Of a DNA stretch of 64,000 bases, positions 44,840-53,175 are shown in pieces. How positions within the stretch are numbered: the first letter of the stretch is position 1; every line of letters starts with the position of its first letter. Position numbers and translations under genes: made by a program. The stretch is from CAVSWT01 sp963775245 (GTDB lineage: Bacteria; Bacteroidota; Ignavibacteria; Ignavibacteriales; Ignavibacteriaceae): positions 1 to 64,000 of the forward strand of contig CAVZID010000037.1 of the NCBI GenBank assembly GCA_963775245.1. The letters run 5' to 3'. Under the pieces are notes generated by a model, which was not told the DNA's origin, searched no databases, and saw nothing but the letters and a program-made list of their open reading frames with translations.

Positions 44840-46884
44840 ATGTTCAAAGGAACCATATTACTCATGTTTATTTTGAGTACTTCATTTGTTTTTTTTTCGT
44901 GTTCACAAAAAAATTCGGAGGTGAAAGATAAAGGATTGGATTTAACAAACATTGACTCTACTGTGAGTCCCGCAAAAGATTTTTATGATTATGCTGTTGG
45001 TAACTGGGTAAAAAATAATAAGATACCAGATGAGTATAGCCGCTGGGGCAGCTTTGAACTTTTAGCTGAACAAAATTACAAAGTACTTCATAATATTTTA
45101 GATTCTGCTGCAAATAACAAAGAGGCTAAACCAAGCAGTAATATTTATAAAGTTGGAATGTTTTATTCCTTAGGAATGGATACAGTAAAAATTGAAAAAC
45201 AAGGTTATTCAACTATAAAAGATGAACTTGATCTGGTTGATGCAGTTAAAAATAAAGACGACTTATATAAGGAACTAGCTCATATTCATTTAAATGTTGG
45301 TGCTCCATTTTTTAATTTCGGCTCAACTCCAGATGAGAAAAATAGTGATATGACTATAACCGGTTTAGGCCAGGGCGGATTAGGTTTGCCTGATAAAGAT
45401 TACTATTTGAAAAATGATGCTCACTCAAAAGAAGTGAGGCTAAAATACCATCAACACATAACCAATATGTTTAAGCTGATTGGTTATACAGAAACTGATG
45501 CTAAAAAGTCAGCAAACGAAATTATGAAAATTGAAACAGAACTAGCTAAAGCTTCAAGATCAAGAGTTGAATTAAGAAATCCGGAAAAGAATTATAACAA
45601 AATGAAACTTTCCGGTTTGGAAAAAGTAGCGCCTCAATTTGACTGGCCTGTATTTTTTAAACTGGTTAACCTCTCTAATCCGGGAGATATTGATGTAGGC
45701 CAACCTGAATTTTTTACTGCGGTTGGAAAAGTTGTCAGTAAAACTCCAATTGAAGATTTAAAGACATATTTGAAATGGAATGTCTTAAGAGGACTTGCTC
45801 CGTATTTAAGCAGTAATTTTGTAAATGAAAGATTTGATTTTTATAGTAAATACTTAAATGGAGCTAAGGCCATGGAGCCGCGATGGAAAATGGTTATGAA
45901 ATCAGTTAATGGTTCTTTAGGTGAAGCGCTTGGCGAGTTATATGTAAAAGAAACATTTCCCCCAGAAGCAAAAGCAAGAGCATTGAAGATTGTAAAGAGT
46001 CTTGTTGATGCAATGAAAGAAAGAATTGAAAACGTTGATTGGATGAGTGACACAACTAAAAAGAAAGCTCTTGAGAAGCTCTCTAAGCTTACAGTAAAAA
46101 TCGGATATCCGGATAAATGGAAAGACTATTCAAAGTTGGATATTAAAAATGATTCTTATGTTGAAAATGGAATTAGAGCATCACATTTTGAATTTGAGCG
46201 CGACCTTGCTAAAATCGGAAAACCGGTTGACAAAACTGAATGGCATATGACTCCGCAAACTGTAAATGCTTATTACAACCCTGTAAATAATGAAATTGTA
46301 TTTCCTGCCGCTATCCTGCAGCCTCCATTTCTTCAATCAAAATGCAGACGATGCTGTTAATTACGGAGCAATGGGCGCTGTAATCGGACACGAAATTACT
46401 CATGGGTTTGATGACCAAGGCAGACACTATGATGCTAATGGAAATCTAACTGATTGGTGGACAAAACAGGATGCAGAAAAATTCAGTAAACGAGCAGATG
46501 GCTTGGTAAAACAATTTGACAGCTATAATCCGGTAGATACAATGCATATAAACGGCAGATTAACCTTAGGTGAAAACATTGCTGATCTTGGCGGACTCAC
46601 AGTTTCATTTACTGCATTCAAAAAAACTGATGAGTATAAAGAGAATAAAAAGATAGATGGATTTACTCCGGCTCAAAGATTTTTCTTATCCTGGGCCCAA
46701 GTTTGGAGAAATATTATTCGTGATAAAGATCTTAATGTTGAGATTAAAAACTGATCCACACTCACCAAATAAAGAAAGAGTAAACGGGCCATTCAGTAAT
46801 TTGGCTCCATTCTGGAAGGCATTCAATGTAAAAGAAGGAGACCCAATGAGAAGGCCGGATAGTGAAGTTGTAAAGATCTGGTAA
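44840..46884 (+). pseudogene. M13-family metallopeptidase lipoprotein (PepO/neprilysin-like), two one-base frameshifts
   Basis: Three frames together encode a 680-residue M13 peptidase. A lipobox (FVFFSCSQK, Cys21) is followed by the M13 N-terminal domain (SPAKDFYDYAVGNWVKNN onward) up to NAYYNPVNNEIVFPAAILQPPF. There a T too many (TTT at 46328-46330) breaks the frame; removing one gives PPFFNQNADDAVNYGAMGAVIGHEITHGFDDQG with the zinc motif HEITH. ENIADLGG supplies the third ligand. A second extra base in the A run at 46746-46750 splits the C-terminal VEIKTDPHSPNKERVNG. The last residues, VVKIW, are the family's C-terminus. Both indels sit in short homopolymers, so error is more likely than gene death. 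Confidence 0.88.
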
Positions 46885-46906
46885 AGCAAAATTAATTATT
46901 TATATC

Positions 46907-46940
46907 AAAGCCTCCGGAACTTAATCCGGAGGCTTTTTTT
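46907..46940 (+). terminator. Strong intrinsic terminator of the M13 peptidase gene
   Basis: AAAGCCTCCGGA (46907-46918), a six-base loop and TCCGGAGGCTTTTTTT (46925-46940) form a GC-rich perfect stem followed by seven T. It starts 22 bases after the stop codon. Confidence 0.92.
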
Positions 46941-46959
46941 ATGATTATTTGTTGTCACT

Positions 46960-47005
46960 AATTTCACAAATCACACTAATTTAATTCGTGCAAATTTGTG
47001 AAATT
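46960..47005. repeat. Inverted repeat upstream of cydA
   Basis: AATTTCACAAAT at 46960-46971 and ATTTGTGAAATT at 46994-47005 are perfect 12-bp inverted copies, 22 bases apart; the TTCGTG core also recurs beside the right arm. It could be a dispersed repeat or an operator of a dimeric regulator of the oxidase genes, 142 bases upstream of cydA. Confidence 0.45.
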
Positions 47006-47146
47006 CGTAGCCAGCTATTTTTCGTCTAAAATATAATTAGTTCATATTGTTATTTTATTTATATCACAACTTATTCTGCGAACATTAAACAAATATTTTA
47101 TAGTTTAGTACTACTAAATCTTAAAATTTATTTCTTATAACTGATT

Positions 47147-48451
47147 ATGGACAATCTTCTCGCTGCCCGTTCTACAATGGCTTTATCTCTGGGCTTTCAC
47201 ATTATCTTCGCCTGCATTGGAATGACCATGCCTTTCTTGATGGTAGTTTCACATTGGCTTTATTTAAAACGAAAAGATGAAATTTATTTGAAGCTTACAA
47301 AAACCTGGTCGAAAGGAGTTGCCATATTTTTTGCAATTGGGGCCGTGTCTGGTACTGCACTTTCCTTCGAACTTGGAATTTTATGGCCTGGATTTATGAA
47401 ATATGCCGGAGCAATTATCGGAATGCCTTTTAGCTGGGAAGGAACTGCATTCTTTGTTGAAGCAATTTGTATTGGATTATTTCTTTATGGATGGAATAAA
47501 TTAAATCCGTATGTCCATTGGTTCGCCGGATTAATGGTTGGAATTTCAGGAGTGCTTTCAGGAATATTTGTAGTTGCAGCAAATGCCTGGATGAATGCCC
47601 CAGCCGGATTCGATTGGGTAAATGGAAAAGCTATTAACATTGATCCCTTTGCCGCAATGTTTAATCCTGCTTGGGTTAGTCAAACTTCGCACATGATAAT
47701 TGCAGCATTCGAAGCTACTGCGTTTGCTGTTGCCGGGCTTCATGCATTTTTACTTTTGAAAGGAAAGAATACTTCGATTCATAAAATGGCTATGATAATT
47801 GCTTTGTCAATCGGAAGTATTGCGGCTATTATTCAGCCTCTAAGCGGCGACCATTCGGCAAAGGATGTTGCCAAAAGACAGCCAATTAAACTTGCAGCCA
47901 TGGAAGGATTATTTCATACAGAAAGCGGCGCAGGTTTAACCATCGGCGGTATTCCAAATGAAAAGGAACGAACTACAAAATTCGGTTTAACAATTCCAAA
48001 AGGATTAAGCTTTTTAGCTTATGGAGATTTTAATGCCGAGGTAAAAGGATTAAATGATTTCCCGGAAGAAAATTGGCCGCCGGTTGCACCGACACATATT
48101 GCTTTTCAAATTATGGTTGGATGCGGTACCCTTTTAGCTTTAGCAGGAGTTTTATTCTGGGTGATTCGCTACAAATGGAAAGATGTTTTGTTGAATAAAA
48201 AGTTTTTAACTTTCATTGCCCTAATCGGACCATTAGGATTTGTTGCTGTTGAAGCCGGTTGGATTGTAACCGAAGTTGGAAGGCAGCCCTGGATAATTTA
48301 TAATATTATGAGAACGGCTCAAGCTGTTTCACCCGTGCCCGGACAAATTTTTCATTTTACACTTTTTGCAATTTCATATTTGGTTTTATGCTTTGCTGCT
48401 TATTGGTTAATGAAAAGACAAATAATAAAATTGGACGAAGAAGAGTTTTGA
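47147..48451 (+). CDS. cydA: Cytochrome bd quinol oxidase subunit I
   Basis: 434 residues with nine predicted helices. The subunit holds the b558, b595 and d hemes and oxidises quinol to reduce oxygen to water. Landmarks: SLGFHIIFACIGMTMPF (first heme-ligand histidine region), WEGTAFFVEAICIGLFLYGW with the conserved glutamates, the Q-loop region, and VEAGWIVTEVGRQPWIIYNIMRT, where the GRQPW signature lies. It is short because the Q loop is of the short type. The oxidase usually supports respiration at low oxygen. The cydB gene follows after 223 bases, an unusually long gap that contains a hairpin. Confidence 0.97.
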   Translation: MDNLLAARSTMALSLGFHIIFACIGMTMPFLMVVSHWLYLKRKDEIYLKLTKTWSKGVAIFFAIGAVSGTALSFELGILWPGFMKYAGAIIGMPFSWEGTAFFVEAICIGLFLYGWNKLNPYVHWFAGLMVGISGVLSGIFVVAANAWMNAPAGFDWVNGKAINIDPFAAMFNPAWVSQTSHMIIAAFEATAFAVAGLHAFLLLKGKNTSIHKMAMIIALSIGSIAAIIQPLSGDHSAKDVAKRQPIKLAAMEGLFHTESGAGLTIGGIPNEKERTTKFGLTIPKGLSFLAYGDFNAEVKGLNDFPEENWPPVAPTHIAFQIMVGCGTLLALAGVLFWVIRYKWKDVLLNKKFLTFIALIGPLGFVAVEAGWIVTEVGRQPWIIYNIMRTAQAVSPVPGQIFHFTLFAISYLVLCFAAYWLMKRQIIKLDEEEF

Positions 48452-48487
48452 AATTAGTAACTGATGTTACGCTAAACAATTAGTTAT

Positions 48488-48517
48488 AAACCCAGTTTCA
48501 TTAAGAAACTGAGTTTA
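48488..48517 (+). terminator. Hairpin of the AAACCCAGTTTC family between cydA and cydB
   Basis: AAACCCAGTTTC (48488-48499) pairs with GAAACTGAGTTT (48505-48516) with one mismatch and is followed by ATTTAGG. It sits between two genes that normally form one transcript, so it may attenuate cydB expression or be a dispersed hairpin that is not a terminator. Confidence 0.5.
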
Positions 48518-48674
48518 TTTAGGCTCTTGCGTAAGGTAACTTAATACGATAATAGCTTCGAGTTTTTTGGAAAACTATTGACATAATTATTACTGAGTAA
48601 TACAATATGATTAAACTTCGAAGTTCTGAATTTAAACAATTTGACTTTTTAATTTTGAATTTTGACTTAACACC

Positions 48675-49682
48675 ATGCTTTACGTAGTAATTATATTTTT
48701 GTTAGTTTCTGTTTATCTTTATTGCTTATTAGGCGGTGCAGACTTTGGTGCCGGAATAATTGAACTAACATCCCGAGGTGAAAATAAAATACGAATCCGA
48801 AAAATAGTAAGTGATTCGATGGCGCCAATATGGGAAGCAAACCACATGTGGTTAATAATCACTGTAGTTATATTGTTTAATGCTTTCCCTCCAATTTACA
48901 GCCAGATTTCTATTTCACTTTATATTCCTTTAATACTTTTATTGTTTGGAATTATTTTAAGAGGAACAGCTTTCACCTTTCGTCATTACGATGCAATAAA
49001 AGATTCATCGCAGGAAGTCTATTCAAGATTTTTTCAAATCTCCAGCTTGCTCGTCCCGTTCTTCTTCGGATTGTTAATAGGAGCCTTAGTTTCTGGAAGA
49101 ATATATGTAAACCCTCATGGATTTTTTGAAGGATACATTTTACCCTGGCTAAATCCATTTTCAATTTCTATTGGAATTTTTATTGTATCCTTGTTTGCAT
49201 TTATTGCTGCTGTATTTTTAATTGGCGATTCAACCAATGAACAGCTCAGAAAAATATTTATTCAAAAAGCCAAGGCAGCAAACCTTCTAACAGTAATTAG
49301 CGGTGGACTTGTATTTTTATCTTCTGCTGTTTTTTCCAATAATGGTTTTGCAAAGAATTTTTTCAGTCATCCAATAAGTATAGGCTTCATTGTCATCGCT
49401 ACAATTATACTTCCGTTTTTATGGAAGGTTCTGGAAAAAGGATTCACCTGGCGCACGCGAATACTTGCCGGGGCAGAGTTGCTTTTTATTCTTGCAGCTT
49501 TTTATGCGGTTTACTTCCCTACCATAGTTATTATCAGTGATGCTGATAATTTAACTTTGCTTAACAGTGCAGCAAATGAATTGACTTTATCTTACCTCGG
49601 CTGGGCTTTGATTCTCGGCTCACTAATAATTTTTCCTGCTTTATTTTATTTATTGAAAGTTTTTAAGCTTGGTAAAAATTAA
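48675..49682 (+). CDS. cydB: Cytochrome bd quinol oxidase subunit II
   Basis: 335 residues with eight predicted transmembrane helices. It begins LYVVIIFLLVSVYLYCLLGGADFGAGIIEL and has APIWEANHMWLIITVVILF (the conserved WEANH segment), FRGTAFTFRHY-like and ending KVFKLGKN. Forms the heterodimer with CydA. A hairpin at 49693-49725 ends the transcript. Confidence 0.96.
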   Translation: MLYVVIIFLLVSVYLYCLLGGADFGAGIIELTSRGENKIRIRKIVSDSMAPIWEANHMWLIITVVILFNAFPPIYSQISISLYIPLILLLFGIILRGTAFTFRHYDAIKDSSQEVYSRFFQISSLLVPFFFGLLIGALVSGRIYVNPHGFFEGYILPWLNPFSISIGIFIVSLFAFIAAVFLIGDSTNEQLRKIFIQKAKAANLLTVISGGLVFLSSAVFSNNGFAKNFFSHPISIGFIVIATIILPFLWKVLEKGFTWRTRILAGAELLFILAAFYAVYFPTIVIISDADNLTLLNSAANELTLSYLGWALILGSLIIFPALFYLLKVFKLGKN

Positions 49683-49692
49683 AGTAAGTTTC

Positions 49693-49725
49693 ACAAACCC
49701 AATTTCTCAAAAAAATTTGGTTTGT
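49693..49725. terminator. Hairpin between convergent cydB and gldC
   Basis: ACAAACC (49693-49699) and GGTTTGT (49719-49725) form a 7-bp outer stem with inner AATTT/AAATTT pairing, starting 11 bases after the cydB stop and followed by TGTTT. A bidirectional terminator is plausible; it resembles the other AAACCCA-type hairpins of the window. Confidence 0.5.
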
Positions 49726-49740
49726 TGTTTATAACTAAAT

Positions 49741-50088
49741 CTACTTTTTCATCCCTTTCACGAGTTCCAGTTTAGCTGCAAACTCATTAGCAAAATTTCT
49801 TATTGTTTTTGCTACATCATTATTTTGAGTAGCACGGAAATAAGTATCTGCCATCTTTAAAAATGTTTGATGAAAATGAACATTCATATCATTCACAAGC
49901 ATTTTTTTTGTCCAAAGATTGATTGCTAATGTAACTTTGTCTTCCTTATCCCAGAGAGAAAGCAGTATTGAACTGCATTCTTTCTTACCCTTGAAGTCTG
50001 CATCATCAGCTTCCCACTCAATTTTAGAAGGCATTTTTGTTTCATCAAGCTCTACAGTAAATTTTATTTCTGATTTTTTACCTGGCAT
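49741..50088 (-). CDS. gldC: Gliding motility protein GldC
   Basis: 115 residues: SEIKFTVELDETKMPSKIEW ... DADFKGKKECSSILLSLWDKEDKVTLAINLWTKKMLVNDMNVHFHQTFLKMADTY, matching GldC over nearly its whole length. GldC is a cytoplasmic protein needed for full gliding in Flavobacteria, and homologues occur in non-gliding relatives. The finding agrees with the T9SS sorting domain on the subtilase at 13275-15062. An AAAGGGAT site precedes the ATG. Confidence 0.88.
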   Translation of the reverse strand: MPGKKSEIKFTVELDETKMPSKIEWEADDADFKGKKECSSILLSLWDKEDKVTLAINLWTKKMLVNDMNVHFHQTFLKMADTYFRATQNNDVAKTIRNFANEFAAKLELVKGMKK

Positions 50089-50173
50089 GGTTATCCCTTT
50101 AATATTTTATTCTATAACTCAAAATTTTTTATTCTAAGTTTAATGAAATTATTTTAAAAATATTTAAACTCAG

Positions 50174-50274
50174 ATTGTCATTTCGAACAAGTCATCAAGT
50201 GAGAAATCTTCTATATTTTGTAAAAAAGATTTCTCCCTCCGCCCGCCTACCGGCAGGCAGGGTCGAAATGACAA
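50174..50274. repeat. Nested palindromic intergenic repeat
   Basis: Three nested inverted repeats: TTGTCATTTCGA (50175-50186) with TCGAAATGACAA (50263-50274), GAGAAATCTT (50201-50210) with AAGATTTCTC (50226-50235), and a compact GC-rich hairpin CGCCTACCGGCAGGCAG (50244-50260). This has the build of a dispersed palindromic repeat found between Bacteroidota genes. It lies in the 250-base gap between the gldC and thermonuclease genes. Confidence 0.65.
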
Positions 50275-50338
50275 ATGTGATTGTTTCATAGTACAAAGAA
50301 GCCAAACGTTAACATAGTTTAAAATATAAATCTTTTTT

Positions 50339-50695
50339 CTAATACTTATGATAAACAGCAAATTTATTTTTAACAATCTCATCATTAACATTTATATAAT
50401 TACCGCCGCCGGTGTCCAGCCAGATTTCACCTAGATAGCGGCCGTACTTTCCTTTTTTGTCTTTTATAGTTTCCAAAACAATTTGTTTATTTAAGATTAA
50501 GCCTCGTAAATAATCACGTGAAAGTGTTCCTTTAGGTTTTTCCGGCCCTCTCATCTCCGGTGCATTGATACGGTTTAATCTTATTTTTTCTCCCTTTGCC
50601 CAGACGCTCAGTCCAAGGTCAATATCAACTGTGATTGTATCGCCGTCATAAACGGCAATCACATTGGCGGTATAATGATATAGTGTTTGTTGCAT
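50339..50695 (-). CDS. Thermonuclease-family (SNase-like) protein
   Basis: 118 residues, one OB-fold nuclease domain: ANVIAVYDGDTITVDIDLGL, KIRLNRINAPEMRGPEKPKG, RDYLRGLILNKQIVLETIKD, KKGKYGRYLGEIWLD, ending INVNDEIVKNKFAVYH. The residues corresponding to catalytic Asp (DGDTI), Arg (KIRLNRINAPE) and Glu/Arg (KGKYGRYLGEIW) are present, so it should be an active Ca2+-dependent nuclease. No signal peptide is visible. Confidence 0.9.
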   Translation of the reverse strand: MQQTLYHYTANVIAVYDGDTITVDIDLGLSVWAKGEKIRLNRINAPEMRGPEKPKGTLSRDYLRGLILNKQIVLETIKDKKGKYGRYLGEIWLDTGGGNYINVNDEIVKNKFAVYHKY

Positions 50696-50760
50696 AAAAC
50701 ACCTTTATATTTGGGTAAATAAATTATAATTAGTTGTTTAGCAATGATAACGGAATATAA

Positions 50761-51312
50761 ATGAAAAAAATTTCTCTACCAATTAGATTACTCATATTAT
50801 CAATAATCTTTTTTATTTCATCCTTTAATCTAAATGCACAAAACTTTAGCGTTGGCGGATTTTTTGGCGGAGGTGTAATAAAAAGCAACTCACCCAATGA
50901 AGGCAGCTTCACCTCTTCCCTCTTTGTTGATTTTGGTCCGCCTTTAAGCTCTGTTACATACAGGTTAAGTTTTTTGTACGCCGGCTATTTTGCAATGCTT
51001 GTTCCAGGTTCAACAAACAGATACTTTCCTTTTGTAAGAGGAATAAGTATTAAAGCAACCACTTCACAGCCGGTTAATAATTTAGTTTACATTGAAGAGG
51101 CAGCAGGTTTGCTTACTTTAAATGATAGAATATTTGAAGGAGCTAATGAATGGGATTACGGAGTTGTATTCTCATTGCTTGGAGGATTGGATTTAAGAAA
51201 TAATTCTCCAACAGGATTTAAAATTGGAGCCGGAACAGAATTCGGTTTAACATTTAACAACAGTAATGCGGAATATTTTTCACTTCATTTTCAAGTGCAG
51301 TATGTGTTTTAA
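50761..51312 (+). CDS. Secreted outer-membrane beta-barrel-like protein, unknown
   Basis: 183 residues. A signal peptide (ends near NLNAQN, residue 27) is followed by alternating hydrophobic strands (SVGGFFGGGVI, SLFVDFGPPL, YRLSFLYAGYF, FKIGAGTEFGLTF) and a terminal aromatic strand, FSLHFQVQYVF. The final Phe and strand spacing fit a small eight-strand barrel of the outer membrane. No specific family recognised. Confidence 0.65.
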   Translation: MKKISLPIRLLILSIIFFISSFNLNAQNFSVGGFFGGGVIKSNSPNEGSFTSSLFVDFGPPLSSVTYRLSFLYAGYFAMLVPGSTNRYFPFVRGISIKATTSQPVNNLVYIEEAAGLLTLNDRIFEGANEWDYGVVFSLLGGLDLRNNSPTGFKIGAGTEFGLTFNNSNAEYFSLHFQVQYVF

Positions 51313-51403
51313 TTTAAATTGAAGAGACTCATAACATTCATTCAGTTAGGAAAAGCTTGATGAGGAATGAAAGTGTGGAGATGTGCTTATTATTTAATAA
51401 TTT

Positions 51404-51586
51404 TTACAGTGCGTTTTTAGGCAATTTAATATTATAATGATGAGCTAAACTATCCATAATAACATTCAATGCATTATAGTCGTCCTTCTTATCCATTAAT
51501 ACCCATCTAGCTCTTAAGTCAATATCTTGTTTTCGGGATATTACGGTTCTAAGAACTGTCATTTTATCATTGAATGACCTATTCAA
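51404..51586 (-). pseudogene. C-terminal part of a small membrane protein, start unclear
   Basis: The clear open part is 60 codons (51586-51404; TTG start), ending in ALNVIMDSLAHHYNIKLPKNAL. In the same frame the sequence continues upstream to about 51715 with a membrane helix (LSVIVALFLIIPIVYLTILI) but without an ATG, GTG or TTG before an in-frame TGA. It seems to be a small one-helix membrane protein whose 5' end is damaged. It forms part of the decayed patch 51404-52809. Confidence 0.4.
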
Positions 51587-51744
51587 TGACTGATTTACTG
51601 AAATTAATATTGTTAAATAAACGATAGGGATTATTAAAAATAATGCTACTATGACAGATAGACTTTTAATTTTATTTATGACTTTACTGATGATTTCACT
51701 TTTTGAATTAATCCTTCCAATGTTAATAAATCAGAAGGTTCTTT

Positions 51745-52069
51745 TTATCCAGGGTTCTCCATTTTTTCTTTTATTTTATCGACTTTTTTCTCCATTGAAG
51801 ATATTTCGGAAAATAAAAGAGATAATTTATCAGAGACTAATATCCCAAATACTATAATAATGAGGAGGCACATAATATTTTCGCCATAAGCTGCATTTTT
51901 GAAGAAATAATCAATGAAGCCTTTGTATACTAAGTTGGACAAATCAGTCAATATATGGAATGTAAATTTTAACAGGATCAACAAAAATTAGCAATATCAA
52001 ATATGTTACTATCCCAATTATTATCGTTTTAAGAGTAGATTTATCAAAAAATTTTAAATTAATTTTCAT
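51745..52069 (-). pseudogene. Small membrane protein with coiled coil, one-base frameshift
   Basis: The ATG at 52069-52067 starts MKINLKFFDKSTLKTIIIGIVTYLILLIFV, which breaks in an A run; an A fewer continues with KFTFHILTDLSNLVYKGFIDYF and then CLLIIIVFGILVSDKLSLLF and a coiled-coil SEISSMEKKVDKIKEKM to the TAA at 51745. The result is 107 residues with two membrane helices and a charged helical end. No family recognised. Confidence 0.45.
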
Positions 52070-52094
52070 TATAAAAACATTGTATTGGTAATTA

Positions 52095-52600
52095 TTATTT
52101 AAATGAAGTTATTTCCAAAATAATTTTTTTAATAAGCAATAAATATTTTATAGACAAAATGATAATTAAAATACCACAACCATCAAGCAGATAATCTAAA
52201 TAATTATTGTATCCAGTCAAGAACAAACTTACTAAAGATATGATAAGTATGATAATTGTCCCCCGCAACAAAATAGGTAAGAGATTTTTTATTTTATTTT
52301 CAAAATCTTCCATTGATTCAACAGAATTTACCAATCTCACCATATTGTTATAAGTTTCACTATTAACATGTTTCTTTAATTAGATATATTCCTTTGCATA
52401 TGCAATAGTCTCATTAATATACTGTTCAACAATGTGGTTGGAAGAAGTTCTTCCTATATACTCATTTATTCTATCAATAAACCTATTTTTTGTTTTTTGA
52501 TATTATCAAAAAAATATAAGAAATACATTGCTCCGAGAGTTATAATTGCAGCGAACCCTTGAAATACAGCACTAAAAAAATATCTTAATGTTTCTTCCAT
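52095..52600 (-). pseudogene. Small membrane protein, disrupted by one frameshift and one TAA
   Basis: The ATG at 52600 starts MEETLRYFFSAVFQGFAAII and continues to a frame break in the A run at 52491-52486. One more A restores NRFIDRINEYIGRTSSNHIV to a TAA at 52382-52380, beyond which the same frame continues to 52095 with LKKHVNSETYNNMVRLVNSV and two membrane helices (ILLRGTIIILIISLVSLFL, YLLDGCGILIIILSIKYLLL). The whole is 168 codons. Two different lesions argue for decay, although errors could account for each. Confidence 0.4.
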
Positions 52601-52633
52601 ATTATTTTATTGAGTTAACCATTTTAAAAAGCC

Positions 52634-52809
52634 TTATTCATAGCCAGCGAAATAACTTATTATAAATATTATAATAAAAAAGACAATACCTATTATAAAA
52701 CTCAAGCTGATTTGCTTTTCATTTCTTGTCTATAAACTTCTGTTACTTATATTTGTGCAACGAGCAATAAAAACTTCCTTCTGATGCCAATTTTTGCATG
52801 TACTTCCAT
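52634..52809 (-). pseudogene. Remnant of a small single-helix membrane protein
   Basis: ATG 52809 has a good AAGGAAGG site. The frame (MEVHAKIGIRRKF) breaks near 52768 and the continuation in another frame (IARCTNISNRSL, an in-frame TAG, then TRNEKQISLSFIIGIVFFII ending YFAGYE) carries a C-terminal membrane helix. A lesion by indel plus one by stop codon is the same pattern as in the neighbouring frame. Confidence 0.3.
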
Positions 52810-53175
52810 ATCTATTCCTTCCTTTATAAATTATTTTTCTCTGGTCATTTTAATTTTTTATTGTCGTTAACATTTTATTATTAAATAAATCTGAATTTAT
52901 TTTCAACTAACTATGCATTCATTATACATATATAAAATAAGTTGTGGTTTAATTATATAAGATGACATTCCCACATTTTTTAACTCTTCTAACTTTCCCC
53001 TATAATTTTGCTTTTAATTTTTTTTCTTCATAATAATCAATTTCAGATTCTTCTGCAAATAATTAATTTTAAAACCAAAAAACCCAGTCTAATAAAAAGC
53101 TGGGTTTCAATGTGAGTTGATAGATGCTGAAACAAGCCAATTTACCGGTCAGGTTGGTTCAGCATAAATTCTTTT
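52810..53175. other. AT-rich intergenic region ending in a hairpin
   Basis: No frame of note. At 53080-53108 AAACCCAG and CTGGGTTT form an 8-bp stem; on the minus strand it is followed by a T run and lies about 70 bases downstream of the S46 peptidase stop at 53176, so it is that gene's likely terminator. Confidence 0.6.
53080..53108 (-). terminator. Intrinsic terminator of the S46 peptidase gene
   Basis: Read on the minus strand: AAACCCAG, a loop with a T run, CTGGGTTTTTTGG. It belongs to the same AAACCCAG hairpin type found at 17321, 48488 and 49693. Confidence 0.65.

Noticed and set aside
50170..50391. 73-codon minus-strand frame over the palindromic repeat
   Set aside because: It spans the dispersed repeat and part of the thermonuclease gene; composition reflects the repeat and not a protein.
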